A stretch of 64,000 bases of DNA from Alphaproteobacteria bacterium (GCA_005883305.1 VBAC01000001.1:2480001-2544000); one strand, 5' to 3'; numbered from the stretch's first letter, positions 18,401 to 27,805 are shown. Translations and numbers: made by a program. The notes: generated by a model from the letters alone, not told the origin.

Positions 18401-19992
18401 ATGGTCATGCCATGGTCGTGATGAGCGATGCGCTTAATCGCCGGCTCGTTGTAGAAGACGGGGTCGAGAAGCTTTTCCACTTCGTCCTTGCAGACGATCT
18501 TGCGATAGGTGAGCGCGCACCACTTCGTCTGGTCGAGCGTCAGGGAGCCGATCCCGGATTGGGCGACGCCGATATCGGGCCGCAGACCAACCAGCAGATC
18601 GCGCAGATAGACGATCTCGGCGCCGGCCGCCGCCTGCGCCTCGGCCGCCCGCCGGCGCTCGTAATTTTCACGCAGAGCCGGCTTTTGATAGCGGTCGAAG
18701 AGCGCGATGCCGCGCCGGAGCTTGTCGATTCCCCGCCAGTCTCCGCCCTCCGCAGTTTCCGGGCGCGCCAGCGCCGCTTGCAGCCGGTGGAACGTATTGA
18801 CCACGTCGCAACTGTCGACGCGGAAGCGGTCGACGGTGGTGCCGTGGCCATCCTTTGTCTGGATCTGTGCGTTCAGCTTCAAGAAGCCTTCACGATAGGG
18901 GTGGATGCCGGGATCCTCGGTGGCGGAGATCGGCCCGTCGAGCGGTGCGAACAGACTGGCGGCCGGGCGGAAATCAAATGCCGTCCATGCCGAGGCTTGG
19001 CCTGCGAGCGGGTTGCCGCCCGCATCGACGAACTCGGCGCGAAGCATGCCTTGCGTGCGCCCGCCAAGCGCGCCGACCGGGATCGTGAGCTGAATCGCGA
19101 GCCCGAAATAATGAGCCAGGGTGGGAATGGCCGCGATCGCGCCCAGCTTGCGCTTGCAGGTTTCGATCTCGAGGATCGCCGGCGGGTCGGGGTCAGTCAG
19201 TGTCTCCGGGAAGGGCGGCACCTCGGGCTCGGTTGCGGCAGCGAATTCAGCCAGCATCGTCCGTGTCGCCGCGAGTGAGGTTCCGAAGTCTAGGGGGACC
19301 GCCGGATCAGCGAACGCGGACCGCAATCCCGCCGATATCAATTCGATATCGCGCAGAGACCGGGCATGTTCCGCGAAATAGTCGGCGTCGGGCGCCGGCG
19401 CGACCGCGACCGCCGCGGCGGGATCCGGCCCCAGCCACGCGCGCAGGATCTCTTTGGCTCGGGCGCTGCCGCCGGGAGCTGAGACACCAGCACCAATCGC
19501 CTCGATGGCATCGAGCAGCACCGACAAATCGGAGGTGCGCGATGTGCGAAAGCCGGGATCGGGCGGGATCCCGGTTGCGCTGTCCGGCGCGGCGGGGTTG
19601 AGCGCGTTCGTGTCCTTGTGGAGCGCCTTATGGAGGATTGCGAAGCCGGGGGTCGCGAAGATGCGCTTCCACAGCCGCGTGACCGCCTCGAAGCGCTTCA
19701 TCGACGGCAAATCGGGATTCTGCGGATGATCGCCTTGGAGAAAAGTGGTCAGCATCGAGGCGGCCGGCTCATGTCGGATCGAAGCTGTCGGTGGCGCCGC
19801 GCTGATGTCGACGACGGAAACGCGCATCCGCGCGCCGAAATCGGCGATCCTTGCCGGCCAGTCGGCGAGCTCGATCGTGCCGGCGATTGCGTCGTCGTGC
19901 CAAGGCATGACCTGAACAGTCATCATGAGCCCCGCGGAGTCGATCCCGTCGGGAATGGCCAGGAGCCGGGCGCTGACTTTTTGATCGGGCAT
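15496..19992 (-). CDS. Giant protein of unknown function (1498 aa)
   Basis: Not recognised. The predicted protein is soluble, with no signal peptide or clear membrane helix. It mixes an alpha-rich N-terminal third (to about residue 330) with a long beta-rich remainder containing many short strands separated by Pro/Asp-rich loops. A YERRRAAEAQAAAGAEIVYL helix lies near residue 445. The C-terminal 250 residues have regular strand-like repeats (LVFSYLQ, IQLEVQLLPS, VDLRLVQWDE), suggesting a large beta structure. The start lies 2 nt after the stop of the 1977-aa gene, so the two are co-transcribed and probably work together. No Walker, nuclease or protease motif was found. Unlike the flanking core genes it looks acquired. 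Confidence 0.75.
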   Translation of the reverse strand: MPDQKVSARLLAIPDGIDSAGLMMTVQVMPWHDDAIAGTIELADWPARIADFGARMRVSVVDISAAPPTASIRHEPAASMLTTFLQGDHPQNPDLPSMKRFEAVTRLWKRIFATPGFAILHKALHKDTNALNPAAPDSATGIPPDPGFRTSRTSDLSVLLDAIEAIGAGVSAPGGSARAKEILRAWLGPDPAAAVAVAPAPDADYFAEHARSLRDIELISAGLRSAFADPAVPLDFGTSLAATRTMLAEFAAATEPEVPPFPETLTDPDPPAILEIETCKRKLGAIAAIPTLAHYFGLAIQLTIPVGALGGRTQGMLRAEFVDAGGNPLAGQASAWTAFDFRPAASLFAPLDGPISATEDPGIHPYREGFLKLNAQIQTKDGHGTTVDRFRVDSCDVVNTFHRLQAALARPETAEGGDWRGIDKLRRGIALFDRYQKPALRENYERRRAAEAQAAAGAEIVYLRDLLVGLRPDIGVAQSGIGSLTLDQTKWCALTYRKIVCKDEVEKLLDPVFYNEPAIKRIAHHDHGMTMVPERIKPTKAADGRPNLDLIKEEELVTWAGESLALAPGNPDGISVDPNLHLGLTIDYTFPEGDEALLPPLREDRGYVFGARLVFPNGVSRTFADAKSKYSSSSDVDLLIGRNKKPYPFPAETIPPPLVLLDAQDPLVVAPDAGKLHGETSDRLVVRDAGPLARERTIRLMLPPRVSFDRAESERQFDNRMQRREDRPIGAFMDKVHIRRSKDDGAFPEARLGSIWYVEGAKDNVPGNDVWTNANDTTQHKPVPLPKDSQSRGKVALLSAQASVSDGRYYASRHAGTAVATLRPATVPKPTVAAAEVETRIAFWGGAGGPNDALPVVIELVRSATPGASFNLAPFKQVKVGSVRLPHLRVDVGPAQVVSLEIRAEAAPLDAKSSTVLLVNACRQPLRAPTIRYASREPPIDKALGFNALTVTVRDPDQDAQQTGLPTWAEIVDGYEHLKPPPDPPPPAKDMLEWPSSEGGSVTFFVGRVLIDRKSTGSLRCEATWDEYDEQRVTRLNDLTWTERAKTGADELFSFEVEEAGPPNWVDLLRKGTETTGELRQLFRKFPGDRVRARRLRLSLVATSRFASFFYGKDATLAERRACEAQVATGDRPELWTECTFRPPPPRIDRVVPIFDWEAKSDWTRRTATRLRLYLDEGWYASGEGEQLAIVLSMAPPIDWSSTSSPLPVRILSSIWRNLSKWIFLQRGTRIAPPSPYESFLSRSGVDPIRPGGRERSYLKAEDFPSAPPLPSPLLLFLSDDSADGIRARQGKLADTKAGLPVTVLPLVPKADENGALYCEVEIAPSSAYTPFVQLGLARYQPHAVEHLKLSPPIQLEVQLLPSREINIGGSGTNRIFNMSGPGYGPVGMGLEASRSTVDLRLVQWDEAEKEWIASPILSPTVHLEVEPTSYASNQFTWRTPIRLPFIDDARRVALLVEEFEHLPAEKPTAEIKDGLVVFRPTTHKRLVFSYLQRIRRP

Positions 19993-19994
19993 AG

Positions 19995-22900
19995 TTAAGC
20001 TGCCAGATCAAGTCGGAAGCGAGGATGGTATTTCTTCCATTCCGTGGCCTTTCTCGGGACGTCGGCTCGTTGGACAATGCCGCTCGTTCCCGCGACAACG
20101 CCAACCTCGCCTCCGCCGCCGCCGCCGCCGTTCGAAAGCTGGTAGCTGGCCGATACCCGGTAGCTGATCTCAAAGAACTGGCCGACCTTGAACGAGAAGC
20201 GGTATTCGGTGCGCCCATAAAGCGAGCCGCCCAGGCGCTGGGTCAGCGTGATCCGGATGCTGACCGAGATGGAGAAGCAGGCGATGCTGCCCTCGCCGAC
20301 CGCTTCGAAGATCGCGACGAAGGTCATCGCCTTGCGCGTGTCATGCGGCTCGGGGCCGACATCTTCGACGTCCTTGGTCGTGACCTGGATGCCGGCGACG
20401 ACGCGGCCCTGGGCGTTGAGCGGCCCGAACTTCAATGCCGCGACGCCGCCGAACACGATCGAGACGTCCATCCCGGTGACGCCCTTGGCGTCGCAGGTCA
20501 GCTCGATCCAGCCTCCGCCGCCATAAGGCGGATTGGCGACCAGCACCGGATATTCGGGGCTGCCGAGTGCAAAGCTGAACTCCGCCTTCTTGCCGCCGAA
20601 ATAAAGCCTGGCTGCGATCTTGAAGGCGACGTTGATGAACTGCAGCGTACCGACCTGGATGATGCCGGCATCGTAGACATAGCCGACCTCGATCCCCGGC
20701 GGGCCGAAGATCGGCTTCACATAAAGACCGCTGCCTGCCGGCGACAGCCATTGCTGGAGCGCCTGGACGAATTTGAGATAGTCGCCAATGACGACGTCAT
20801 CGACGGTAAGGTCGAACCGCGGCGCCCCGCCATTCTCGGAGACGAACCTCGCCTCGGAGAAGGTGATCGTCGCCATATGCCATTTCTTGCCAACGAGAAT
20901 GATCTCGAACGGCTGCAGGACGCCGGTAATGAGGGCCGAGGACTGCCTGGTTACGAAATTGGCGCCGAACGTGCCCTTCAGTTTCAGATCCGGAGGCGCA
21001 TCGACCGGCCTTAGAGTCCGCTCCCCGGCCATCTGGAAGATTGGGTCGGTGGCGTTCGGGAAGGGCGGCACCTGCGTGCCCCACTCGTAACTGGTCGTCA
21101 CCGCGGTCGGGACGAACTGACGGACCAGGCCCTGCAACTGCTCGAGCAGCCGGTCCAGCTCCTCGCGAATGCCGGCGATGAAGCTCTGGCCGAAGTTCAC
21201 CATGGCCAGCGCATTGATTGCGGGGACCGCGGCGTGAAGGGCATCGTCTTTATCCCGGAACTTCTTGGCCAGCGTCCGGATCGCCTCCAGCGCATCCGGG
21301 GCGGATAGCGTCTCGAGGCCGCGGATCGTTGCTGCCTCCGCTCGCAGCTTGCTCTCGATGGCCGCGAATTGCTGAGATGGGCTTCCAGAGGTCATCCCCA
21401 TCGCGAAGCGGAGCAGCTTGTCGGTCAGGCTCTGATCGGGAACGAGTTCGTGCAGCTTCTGGAACGCGTCCGCCAGCGCGTCGTAGACGAGCAGAAGCGG
21501 CTTGGCGGCGGTGAGTGCGAAGCTCTTGACCAGCTTGGATGCGGCGGTGCCGACGGTGGCGGTCAGTGCCTCGCTCAGTGCGACCGACTGGAGCAGCGGG
21601 CCAGTGAGACTGCGATCGAGAGCGGCTACGAGACCGTTTCCCTTCACCGCCGCCTGGTGCAGTGTCTCTGCGGTCAGCGACGTGTCCGAAAGCAGCGACC
21701 GCATTTGGTCCGCCGCCCTCTTCGCCTCATTGAATCCAGCCACGAGATCGGCCGTATAGTCGGCGCGGATAGGCTCGATCAGCGCACCGACCGTGTCGAG
21801 CGCGGTCCTGATCGTCCCTGACCAATTCTGGCCTACGCCGGTCAGCGCGACTCCGGCCGCGCCCAGATAGAGCTTCGCGCTGTTTTCGACGATCTTCTTG
21901 ACGGCGGCGTCGCTGGCGCCCAGCCAACCCTCGAGGTCGCGGGCCATGCCAGCGATGCGGCCCAGCGCGGCCACCGCTTCGCGGCGCAAATCGGCATAGG
22001 CCTGAACCTGGAGGATCGAGGCTTCGGATGCGTCCGCGCAGAAATCGAAGGCGCCAGCATTGGGGAAGGCGTAAAGCCGGGCCTTGAGCGCTTCCGCTTC
22101 CAAGATCACCGCGGCGCGGGCCTTGGCGATCGCGCTGGCATTGGTGCCGGACGGCGCGATACCTCGCGCGGCGGCGATCAGCAGGTCGATTTGGTTCCTC
22201 GCGTCGCCGATCGGCCCGGTCAGTCCCTCGGTCAGCGCCTTCGCGGCGCTGTTGAGATACTGGCAGGTTTGTGTCCGTTTCGCGCAAATCGCGGCGAAGG
22301 TCCCGGCCTTGTCGATCAGGTCCGTCGCCTTGGCGGCAAGATCGACCAGATAGGCGAGGAGCCCGTGGGCCGCTGCGCCGGTCGCGACCGCCTCCGCGAC
22401 CATTGCCACGGCCGACTTGAATATCTCAACCTTCGCGATCAGCGGATGGACGAGCGCGCGTTCAAGATCGCCCAGCAGCGAGTTCCGCACGGCCTCGAAC
22501 AGCGCATCCAACTCACCCGCGTCGATCGGCCGGAGCGCCGTTTTCAGCCGGTCGACCTGCTCACGGAGCCCGGCCGCAACCCACGCCTCAAGCGCCACCT
22601 TGCGCGTCTTCGCATGCGCGGCCACCGCCTCGATCGTGACCTCCGAAGGCGTGAGCAGCCGATCCAAGTCGCCGCGGATCGCCTCGACGAATTGCTGCTG
22701 ACGTCGCGGATCCCGGATGTCGGCGTCGTCGCCCGAAACGGGCGCCTTGAGCCGCGCCGCGACGATCTCCACCGCCTCCTGCAGCCGTGCCACGATCAGC
22801 GCTTCGGCTTGCGTGCCGCGCAGGGCCAGCAGCGCCTTGGCGGGCTCGAGCCAGAGCAGCAGCGCGCTGATAAGCTCCGCGACCGGCTCGGCGATCGCCT

Positions 22901-25900
22901 TGGCGAGCAGGCTGTCGGCGACGCGGTCGAGCGCGGCGGCCGGATTAGCGAGGTCGGCGCAGGTCAGCGGCTTGCCGAACAGCACGCCGCCGAGCTGCTG
23001 CTGCTCGACGGCGGTGCAGAAGGCGTCCTTGAACCATGTTTTCGCGGCCTCCGCCAACGCCCGGGCCAGGCCGGTCAGCTGATTCCTCACCTCGTCCAGC
23101 ATCGCCTTGGGGACGGCGCGCAGGCGCTCGAAGATGAGCTTCAGCTGCTCGGGCACCGGATCGCCGAGGATCCGCTCGAGCTCCCGGATCGCCGGTTGCG
23201 CCAGATCCAAGATGGCTTTGGCATGCGAGATCACGCCGCCGACGCCGCCCGAATCGGGAAGTCCCTCGATCGCCAGAAGTTGAGCCTTCAGACCCGCCAC
23301 GAGGTCCCGTATCGCGCCAACCAGCACCGGATAGAGTTCAACGACCTTGAGGTCCGTTCCCGGCAGAGGATCGCGGATCCATTCGAGCAGCCGCTGATCG
23401 AGCCCTGTTTCGTAGAAGACCCGCCTCGCCTCGCGCGCCGCGGCTCTGAGGCGGGCGAGCCCCGCCTCTTCGACGCCGAAATCGAATGTTTCCAGCAGAT
23501 GTGGTGCGTCGTTCGCGAAATTCGTCGTCTTCGGCAGCATCTTGGCAAGGTTGAGAATGCCGAGCAGGTTGAGATTGCCGAAAAACGATGCCGGGTCGAA
23601 CTGCCCCTGCTTCGCGGCGCTGATGTCGACCACGGCGTCGCCGGTCAACGTCGTCGTCTTGGTTCCTCCCACCGGGCCCGTCAGTCGCGAGAGGCCGCCA
23701 ATCTGCACGTTCTGGTTGGAAAGACCGCCGGTTGCTTCGGTCTTCTTGGTCGCGTCCATCGCCGCGCCCGCCCCGGCGAGGCGGAGATAGATGTCCGGCC
23801 CCTCGAAACCGCGCTTTAGATAATCCTCGTCGAAGAGGATGTCGTAGCGCCCTTGCGGCGTCCCCAGCAGCCGATCGACACTCTGGATGCCGACCGTCGC
23901 TTTATCGACGAAGGGATAGAAAGGCGGCTGGTCGGCGCCTTCCATCCGTCCGTCGATCCGGAACCGCTCGTCGATGTCGTCCGACCCGTCGGTCCGCCCG
24001 CTCACGCCGAGCAGCCAACTGTCCGTGTCGTAGCTCGTGTCCCCGGCCTTCAGGGCGACGCCGTAGCGCTGGCGCGCCCCGCCGAAGCTGGCAGTGCGGC
24101 GTGTCCCTTCGCGCAAATAGGCCCTGACGAGATCGTCCATCGCTTTGGGCAGGCTGAGCGCATCGTTGCGCACGAAGATCAGTGGGGACTTTACAGATTC
24201 GACATCGTCGGTGGCCCATTCGAACTGGAAGTCTGCAATGCTTCCGTCCTGCTGCCTGACGCGCGGCCAGAAAATGTTTCCCGGTTCGATCGCCGGCTGA
24301 GAGACGTCCTCGCAGACCAGATCCGGAGTCACCAGCGTCTTCATACGTATCCCGGCCACCGGGAAGCCGCGCGCGTCGAAAGGATGATAGGGTCCAGGAT
24401 AGGGGCGGCGGCGTGGCGGCGAGACAATGAATTCGCGCCGGACCAGGAAAGACACCGGCCCCCGCGTCCGATCGATGTGGATCTGACGCTCATGCACAAT
24501 CGTGTACGACGCACGGATGCCGAGCGGAAACAGGAAGCCCTTGTAGACCGCGACCACCCGGCTGTCGCGGCCGAGCCAGCCCTGCTGGAAAAGCCGCTCA
24601 AGCGAGAAACCCTCCCACGGTCGGCGCTTGGCGCATCCAGGGCCGCATTTGTCTTCGCCGGGGAACGTCGCGAGCGCGCGTGGCAGTAGCCGCGCCGGCT
24701 CGCCCTTCCATTCAGCGGTAACAATGCCGCCGAGTGTGCTAAGGGAGACATTGGCGTCGCGGAACGGGGTGGCAATGGCGATCCCGGTGTCCCGCTCGGT
24801 GAAGCCTTCCGCGCAATCAATTTGGCGCAGGTAGAGGATGTCGCGGTCAGGCCGAATTACATTGCCTTTGGGCGCCGCCTCGAGACCGGCGGGCCCTTGC
24901 CCGGCCGGTATCGCGCCTGTTCCCTCCCGCTCGATGCGGCGCAGGGCCGGCAATGCGTAGACCGACGTCTGGCCGACGATCTCCCAATGATCCAGCGGCG
25001 CCAGCGAAAGCATTGGCGTCCCATTGGGATGCTCGGTCGTGACCGGCCCGGAATGGTCTTTGTCCTTGGCGGCGAGCCCGGCGGGGAAGCCTCCTTCCTT
25101 AAATTGGGTCGACCAGATCGCGCGGACCGACTTGCGGCCGCTGTCGTTCAGCCGGACCGTCCAGAGCGGGGCGCTCGCCCGCTGCGCGCCCGAGACGGTC
25201 GCCCACTCTGCCGGACCAACTTCGGAGCGGAGCCACCGGCCGCCTTCGGACGGCGAGAAAAGCAGCCGCCCGGCGAGTTCGAGCGCGGTTTCGGTGGCTG
25301 CAGGCGCGAGGAGCTTCTCGGCAATCTTCGCGGTCACGGCCTCGAACGTCAGCGCGTCGCCGCCGCTGGCCGATCCGAAGACAGCGGCAAGCTGCCGGTC
25401 GACTTCGGTGCCGATGCCGCCCGCCGCCCGAGGATGGACAAGGGGGGTCAGCCTCGACCAGTCCGTCAGGGCTGCGAGCTCCAACATGACCGGATTCCAC
25501 TCGGCCACCCTGGGAATTTCGAACACCAGCCGGGACGGTCCGGAGAGCCGTGCGGGAGCCGGCGAATGCACCTCGTCATCGCCGACATCCCTTTCGATCC
25601 GTTCGGCGATGTGTTGCGGCGGGAACTCGACGATCAGGATATGTCGACCAGGCTTGCGTACGAGCGTTGGTGTGCGCGGGATGGGGCTCGGCTGCGGGCC
25701 CGGCGGGTCCGGCTTCGCGTATCGGTAGCCGATCAGGCTCAGCTTGAGATCGATAAGGCTGGTGTGGCGGCGCGCAACGATGACGACTCCAAGTTCCGCG
25801 TTCGCGCCATCACCCCATTTCGCGTTCGCAACCCAGAACGTCTCGTCGGGCGACTCGTTACCGTTACGAGCATGAATGACCAAGCGCTCGTTCGACAGTG

Positions 25901-25928
25901 TTGGTGTCGGCAGATCACCTTCTGGCAT
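19995..25928 (-). CDS. Giant protein of unknown function (1977 aa)
   Basis: Not recognised. Three parts can be seen. Residues 1-750 are beta-rich and Pro-rich. Residues about 780-1500 are almost entirely alpha-helical, with long Ala/Leu/Glu-rich amphipathic stretches that could form a rod or helical bundle. The last 450 residues return to beta structure with Gly-rich turns (NPPYGGGGWIELTCD) and a run of eight glycines near residue 1930. No signal peptide and no enzyme motif were seen. First gene of a two-gene operon with the 1498-aa protein, and divergent from a peptidase and a 3D-domain protein. The size and domain order suggest a structural or carrier role (inference only). Confidence 0.78.
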   Translation of the reverse strand: MPEGDLPTPTLSNERLVIHARNGNESPDETFWVANAKWGDGANAELGVVIVARRHTSLIDLKLSLIGYRYAKPDPPGPQPSPIPRTPTLVRKPGRHILIVEFPPQHIAERIERDVGDDEVHSPAPARLSGPSRLVFEIPRVAEWNPVMLELAALTDWSRLTPLVHPRAAGGIGTEVDRQLAAVFGSASGGDALTFEAVTAKIAEKLLAPAATETALELAGRLLFSPSEGGRWLRSEVGPAEWATVSGAQRASAPLWTVRLNDSGRKSVRAIWSTQFKEGGFPAGLAAKDKDHSGPVTTEHPNGTPMLSLAPLDHWEIVGQTSVYALPALRRIEREGTGAIPAGQGPAGLEAAPKGNVIRPDRDILYLRQIDCAEGFTERDTGIAIATPFRDANVSLSTLGGIVTAEWKGEPARLLPRALATFPGEDKCGPGCAKRRPWEGFSLERLFQQGWLGRDSRVVAVYKGFLFPLGIRASYTIVHERQIHIDRTRGPVSFLVRREFIVSPPRRRPYPGPYHPFDARGFPVAGIRMKTLVTPDLVCEDVSQPAIEPGNIFWPRVRQQDGSIADFQFEWATDDVESVKSPLIFVRNDALSLPKAMDDLVRAYLREGTRRTASFGGARQRYGVALKAGDTSYDTDSWLLGVSGRTDGSDDIDERFRIDGRMEGADQPPFYPFVDKATVGIQSVDRLLGTPQGRYDILFDEDYLKRGFEGPDIYLRLAGAGAAMDATKKTEATGGLSNQNVQIGGLSRLTGPVGGTKTTTLTGDAVVDISAAKQGQFDPASFFGNLNLLGILNLAKMLPKTTNFANDAPHLLETFDFGVEEAGLARLRAAAREARRVFYETGLDQRLLEWIRDPLPGTDLKVVELYPVLVGAIRDLVAGLKAQLLAIEGLPDSGGVGGVISHAKAILDLAQPAIRELERILGDPVPEQLKLIFERLRAVPKAMLDEVRNQLTGLARALAEAAKTWFKDAFCTAVEQQQLGGVLFGKPLTCADLANPAAALDRVADSLLAKAIAEPVAELISALLLWLEPAKALLALRGTQAEALIVARLQEAVEIVAARLKAPVSGDDADIRDPRRQQQFVEAIRGDLDRLLTPSEVTIEAVAAHAKTRKVALEAWVAAGLREQVDRLKTALRPIDAGELDALFEAVRNSLLGDLERALVHPLIAKVEIFKSAVAMVAEAVATGAAAHGLLAYLVDLAAKATDLIDKAGTFAAICAKRTQTCQYLNSAAKALTEGLTGPIGDARNQIDLLIAAARGIAPSGTNASAIAKARAAVILEAEALKARLYAFPNAGAFDFCADASEASILQVQAYADLRREAVAALGRIAGMARDLEGWLGASDAAVKKIVENSAKLYLGAAGVALTGVGQNWSGTIRTALDTVGALIEPIRADYTADLVAGFNEAKRAADQMRSLLSDTSLTAETLHQAAVKGNGLVAALDRSLTGPLLQSVALSEALTATVGTAASKLVKSFALTAAKPLLLVYDALADAFQKLHELVPDQSLTDKLLRFAMGMTSGSPSQQFAAIESKLRAEAATIRGLETLSAPDALEAIRTLAKKFRDKDDALHAAVPAINALAMVNFGQSFIAGIREELDRLLEQLQGLVRQFVPTAVTTSYEWGTQVPPFPNATDPIFQMAGERTLRPVDAPPDLKLKGTFGANFVTRQSSALITGVLQPFEIILVGKKWHMATITFSEARFVSENGGAPRFDLTVDDVVIGDYLKFVQALQQWLSPAGSGLYVKPIFGPPGIEVGYVYDAGIIQVGTLQFINVAFKIAARLYFGGKKAEFSFALGSPEYPVLVANPPYGGGGWIELTCDAKGVTGMDVSIVFGGVAALKFGPLNAQGRVVAGIQVTTKDVEDVGPEPHDTRKAMTFVAIFEAVGEGSIACFSISVSIRITLTQRLGGSLYGRTEYRFSFKVGQFFEISYRVSASYQLSNGGGGGGGEVGVVAGTSGIVQRADVPRKATEWKKYHPRFRLDLAA

Positions 25929-26239
25929 GCCATCTGGTCCTGGTCCGAATTGAGAATACTTACGCCGTCAGCAAGACCTAAACGGACCTGACTGTCGAGG
26001 TCACGCGGCTACACTAGTTACTCGGGAAAATATTTATCAGCGCATGATTTCATGCGAAACAGCTTGACTGAAAGAAGACAAGGCTGCCCGGCCGACTCAT
26101 TGCTCCTTCCATTCGGAACCATAAGAAGGCCCAGAAGCCAAATAGCCTGTCAAGCTGAAACCGAAGCCTTTCTGGAATTGCGTCGATTCTTGACGTACAT
26201 TCGGGCGAGGTAATCATGGCCGCAACGGGGAGGATGACA
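25929..26239. other. Divergent intergenic region, relatively AT-rich
   Basis: This 311-nt gap separates the giant-gene operon (leftward) from the M23 peptidase (rightward). It contains an AT-rich patch near 26,028-26,040 and a perfect short palindrome at 26041-26056. A TTGACG at 26190 could be a -35 element, but no good -10 follows. No coding sequence was recognised. Confidence 0.5.
26041..26056. promoter_or_regulatory. Perfect palindrome CGCATGATTTCATGCG
   Basis: Two 7-nt arms (26041-26047 and 26050-26056) are exact reverse complements around TT. It lies centrally between the divergent giant-gene operon and the peptidase/3D pair, where a shared operator would be expected. The bound regulator is unknown. 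Confidence 0.35.
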
Positions 26240-26920
26240 ATGAGCGATGACAAGTTCCGTGCCGCGCTCGCGATGTCCAGCGAAGAACTCTGTCGGTCCT
26301 TCGATCGCGAAATCATTGCATCGCTGGACACACAGCCTGAAGCGCCGCCCACGACGGACGTCTTTCCGCTGAATGGCGACGAACGGGCATATCGCGGCTG
26401 GTATCATGTTTCCGGCACTGCACAGAGCCGATGGTGCCCGAAGCAGAGCCTGTTCGGCGGGCCCCGTCCAGATGGCCCGCACAAGGGCGCCGATCTATGG
26501 AGCTACCGCAGCACCAGAATCGTCGCGGTGACGTCCGGGTCAATCCAGTACAATCCGATCAACGACCCTCAAGGATGGGGCAACCACATCTATCTCTACT
26601 TCAAACGCAATAACATCACGTACATCGCAGTTTACGCCCACCTCGACGCCAGGAGCGCGTTCCAAGGGGTAAAGGCGGTCAATGCCGGTGCCGAGATCGG
26701 TTATCCCGGTTGCAGCGGCAATGCCGGCGTCGCCGGCGCATGCCACCGTACCTACAAATGCGGAGGGAAGATTGCGATAGAAGACCATCTCCATCTCGAA
26801 TTGATGGTTGCCGCGACCACTGTGCGTGAAGATCCGGTCGCCTTTTTTGGCTTCGCCAACGTCAAGCACGCCTCCGATCAAACTTGCACTGTTTGCGGCT
26901 CCACTGAACAGTTGGTCTAG
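26240..26920 (+). CDS. M23-family (lysostaphin-like) metallopeptidase domain protein
   Basis: A 226-aa protein with the M23 zinc site: HKGAD (His81 and Asp85), YAHL (His134) and HLHLE (His183 and His185). M23 enzymes cut peptide cross-links in peptidoglycan. There is no signal peptide, so export would need another route; the N-terminal 45 residues are acidic and may be a targeting or interaction segment. Several extra cysteines (C66, C158, C168, C174 and a CTVC near the C terminus) are unusual. GGAGG precedes the ATG at 26240. It is followed by an exported 3D-domain protein on the same strand. Confidence 0.78.
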   Translation: MSDDKFRAALAMSSEELCRSFDREIIASLDTQPEAPPTTDVFPLNGDERAYRGWYHVSGTAQSRWCPKQSLFGGPRPDGPHKGADLWSYRSTRIVAVTSGSIQYNPINDPQGWGNHIYLYFKRNNITYIAVYAHLDARSAFQGVKAVNAGAEIGYPGCSGNAGVAGACHRTYKCGGKIAIEDHLHLELMVAATTVREDPVAFFGFANVKHASDQTCTVCGSTEQLV

Positions 26921-26995
26921 ATGCAGCTATTCCCGTCCCTTATCGCGTTTCCGAAAGTGTCGACGTAATCACCCGAATAAATACTTGGAGTGTAA

Positions 26996-27784
26996 ATGTT
27001 TACTCAGAACAGCCGAAGCGCTCTCAAGATCGCCCTTATGGCAATTTCTCTAATTGTTGAGTCGTCGACAGCGGCGCAGACGGACAATGGAGACACCTTT
27101 AGCCTTCGGGCACCCGAGACCTTGCCAAATTCTATACAGCTCTATGCGACCGCCTATATCGTGCAAGGTGCTGAGGAAAGCGTGCATTCTGGAGACCCGT
27201 GGTTGCTCGGACGAGGTGGCGCGTCACTGGGGTTGCGCATTCCGCGCCGCATCTGGTGTCTCGCGGCGGTTGAAGGGTCTTTGACGGTCAATGTTCGTGC
27301 CGGTGGCCAACGCGGCTATGCCTATGCCGGCCGGGGACCCACGCGCGTGGCAGATTGTAGCGATGTATTCAGGAGCATGAACCCGGACCTTCGCTCGGCC
27401 GTGGAACACTCCGTGTTTGCGCCGACGCCCGCGGATGCGCCTTATGGGCTTGGCGCACGATCGTCCTATCGCCTAGTCCCCTATCGCTCGATTGCCATCG
27501 ATCTGGCGGCGGCAGCACCGTTGCGATTGGGTCAAGTGATCTTCATCCCAAGATTGAGAGGTGCCCGAATTACAATGCCGGATGGCCGGATCGCGTCTCA
27601 CGATGGTTACGTTATGGCAGTGGACACCGGAGGCGCGATAAAAGGACGGCACATCGACTTTTTCGAAGGCCCGCGACCGACTGACGTTCTGATCTCTGAG
27701 TTGCGAACTCCCTTCGAGGCCTATGTTGTCGAGAACCCTCAAGCGGCCGCTCTGCTCACAAGACTTCACGCCCGTACTCCCTGA
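26996..27784 (+). CDS. Exported 3D-domain (MltA-like fold) protein
   Basis: A 262-aa protein with an N-terminal signal peptide (about 28 residues, ending near SSTAAQ). The C-terminal part has the three-aspartate signature of the 3D domain, seen as DGYVMAVDTGGAIKGRHIDF. That domain forms the double-psi beta barrel of MltA-type lytic transglycosylases and resuscitation-factor-like proteins. The first 150 residues are not recognised. It is paired with the upstream M23 peptidase (75 nt gap), so both may act on cell wall (inference). GGAG precedes the start. Confidence 0.75.
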   Translation: MFTQNSRSALKIALMAISLIVESSTAAQTDNGDTFSLRAPETLPNSIQLYATAYIVQGAEESVHSGDPWLLGRGGASLGLRIPRRIWCLAAVEGSLTVNVRAGGQRGYAYAGRGPTRVADCSDVFRSMNPDLRSAVEHSVFAPTPADAPYGLGARSSYRLVPYRSIAIDLAAAAPLRLGQVIFIPRLRGARITMPDGRIASHDGYVMAVDTGGAIKGRHIDFFEGPRPTDVLISELRTPFEAYVVENPQAAALLTRLHARTP

Positions 27785-27805
27785 CCGGCCGGCAGGTCCG
27801 CGAAT

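Noticed and set aside
20086-20140. GC-rich triplet run (glycine codons) in the 1977-aa gene, considered as a repeat locus
   Set aside because: It is a short in-frame polyglycine linker within coding sequence, not an independent repeat element.
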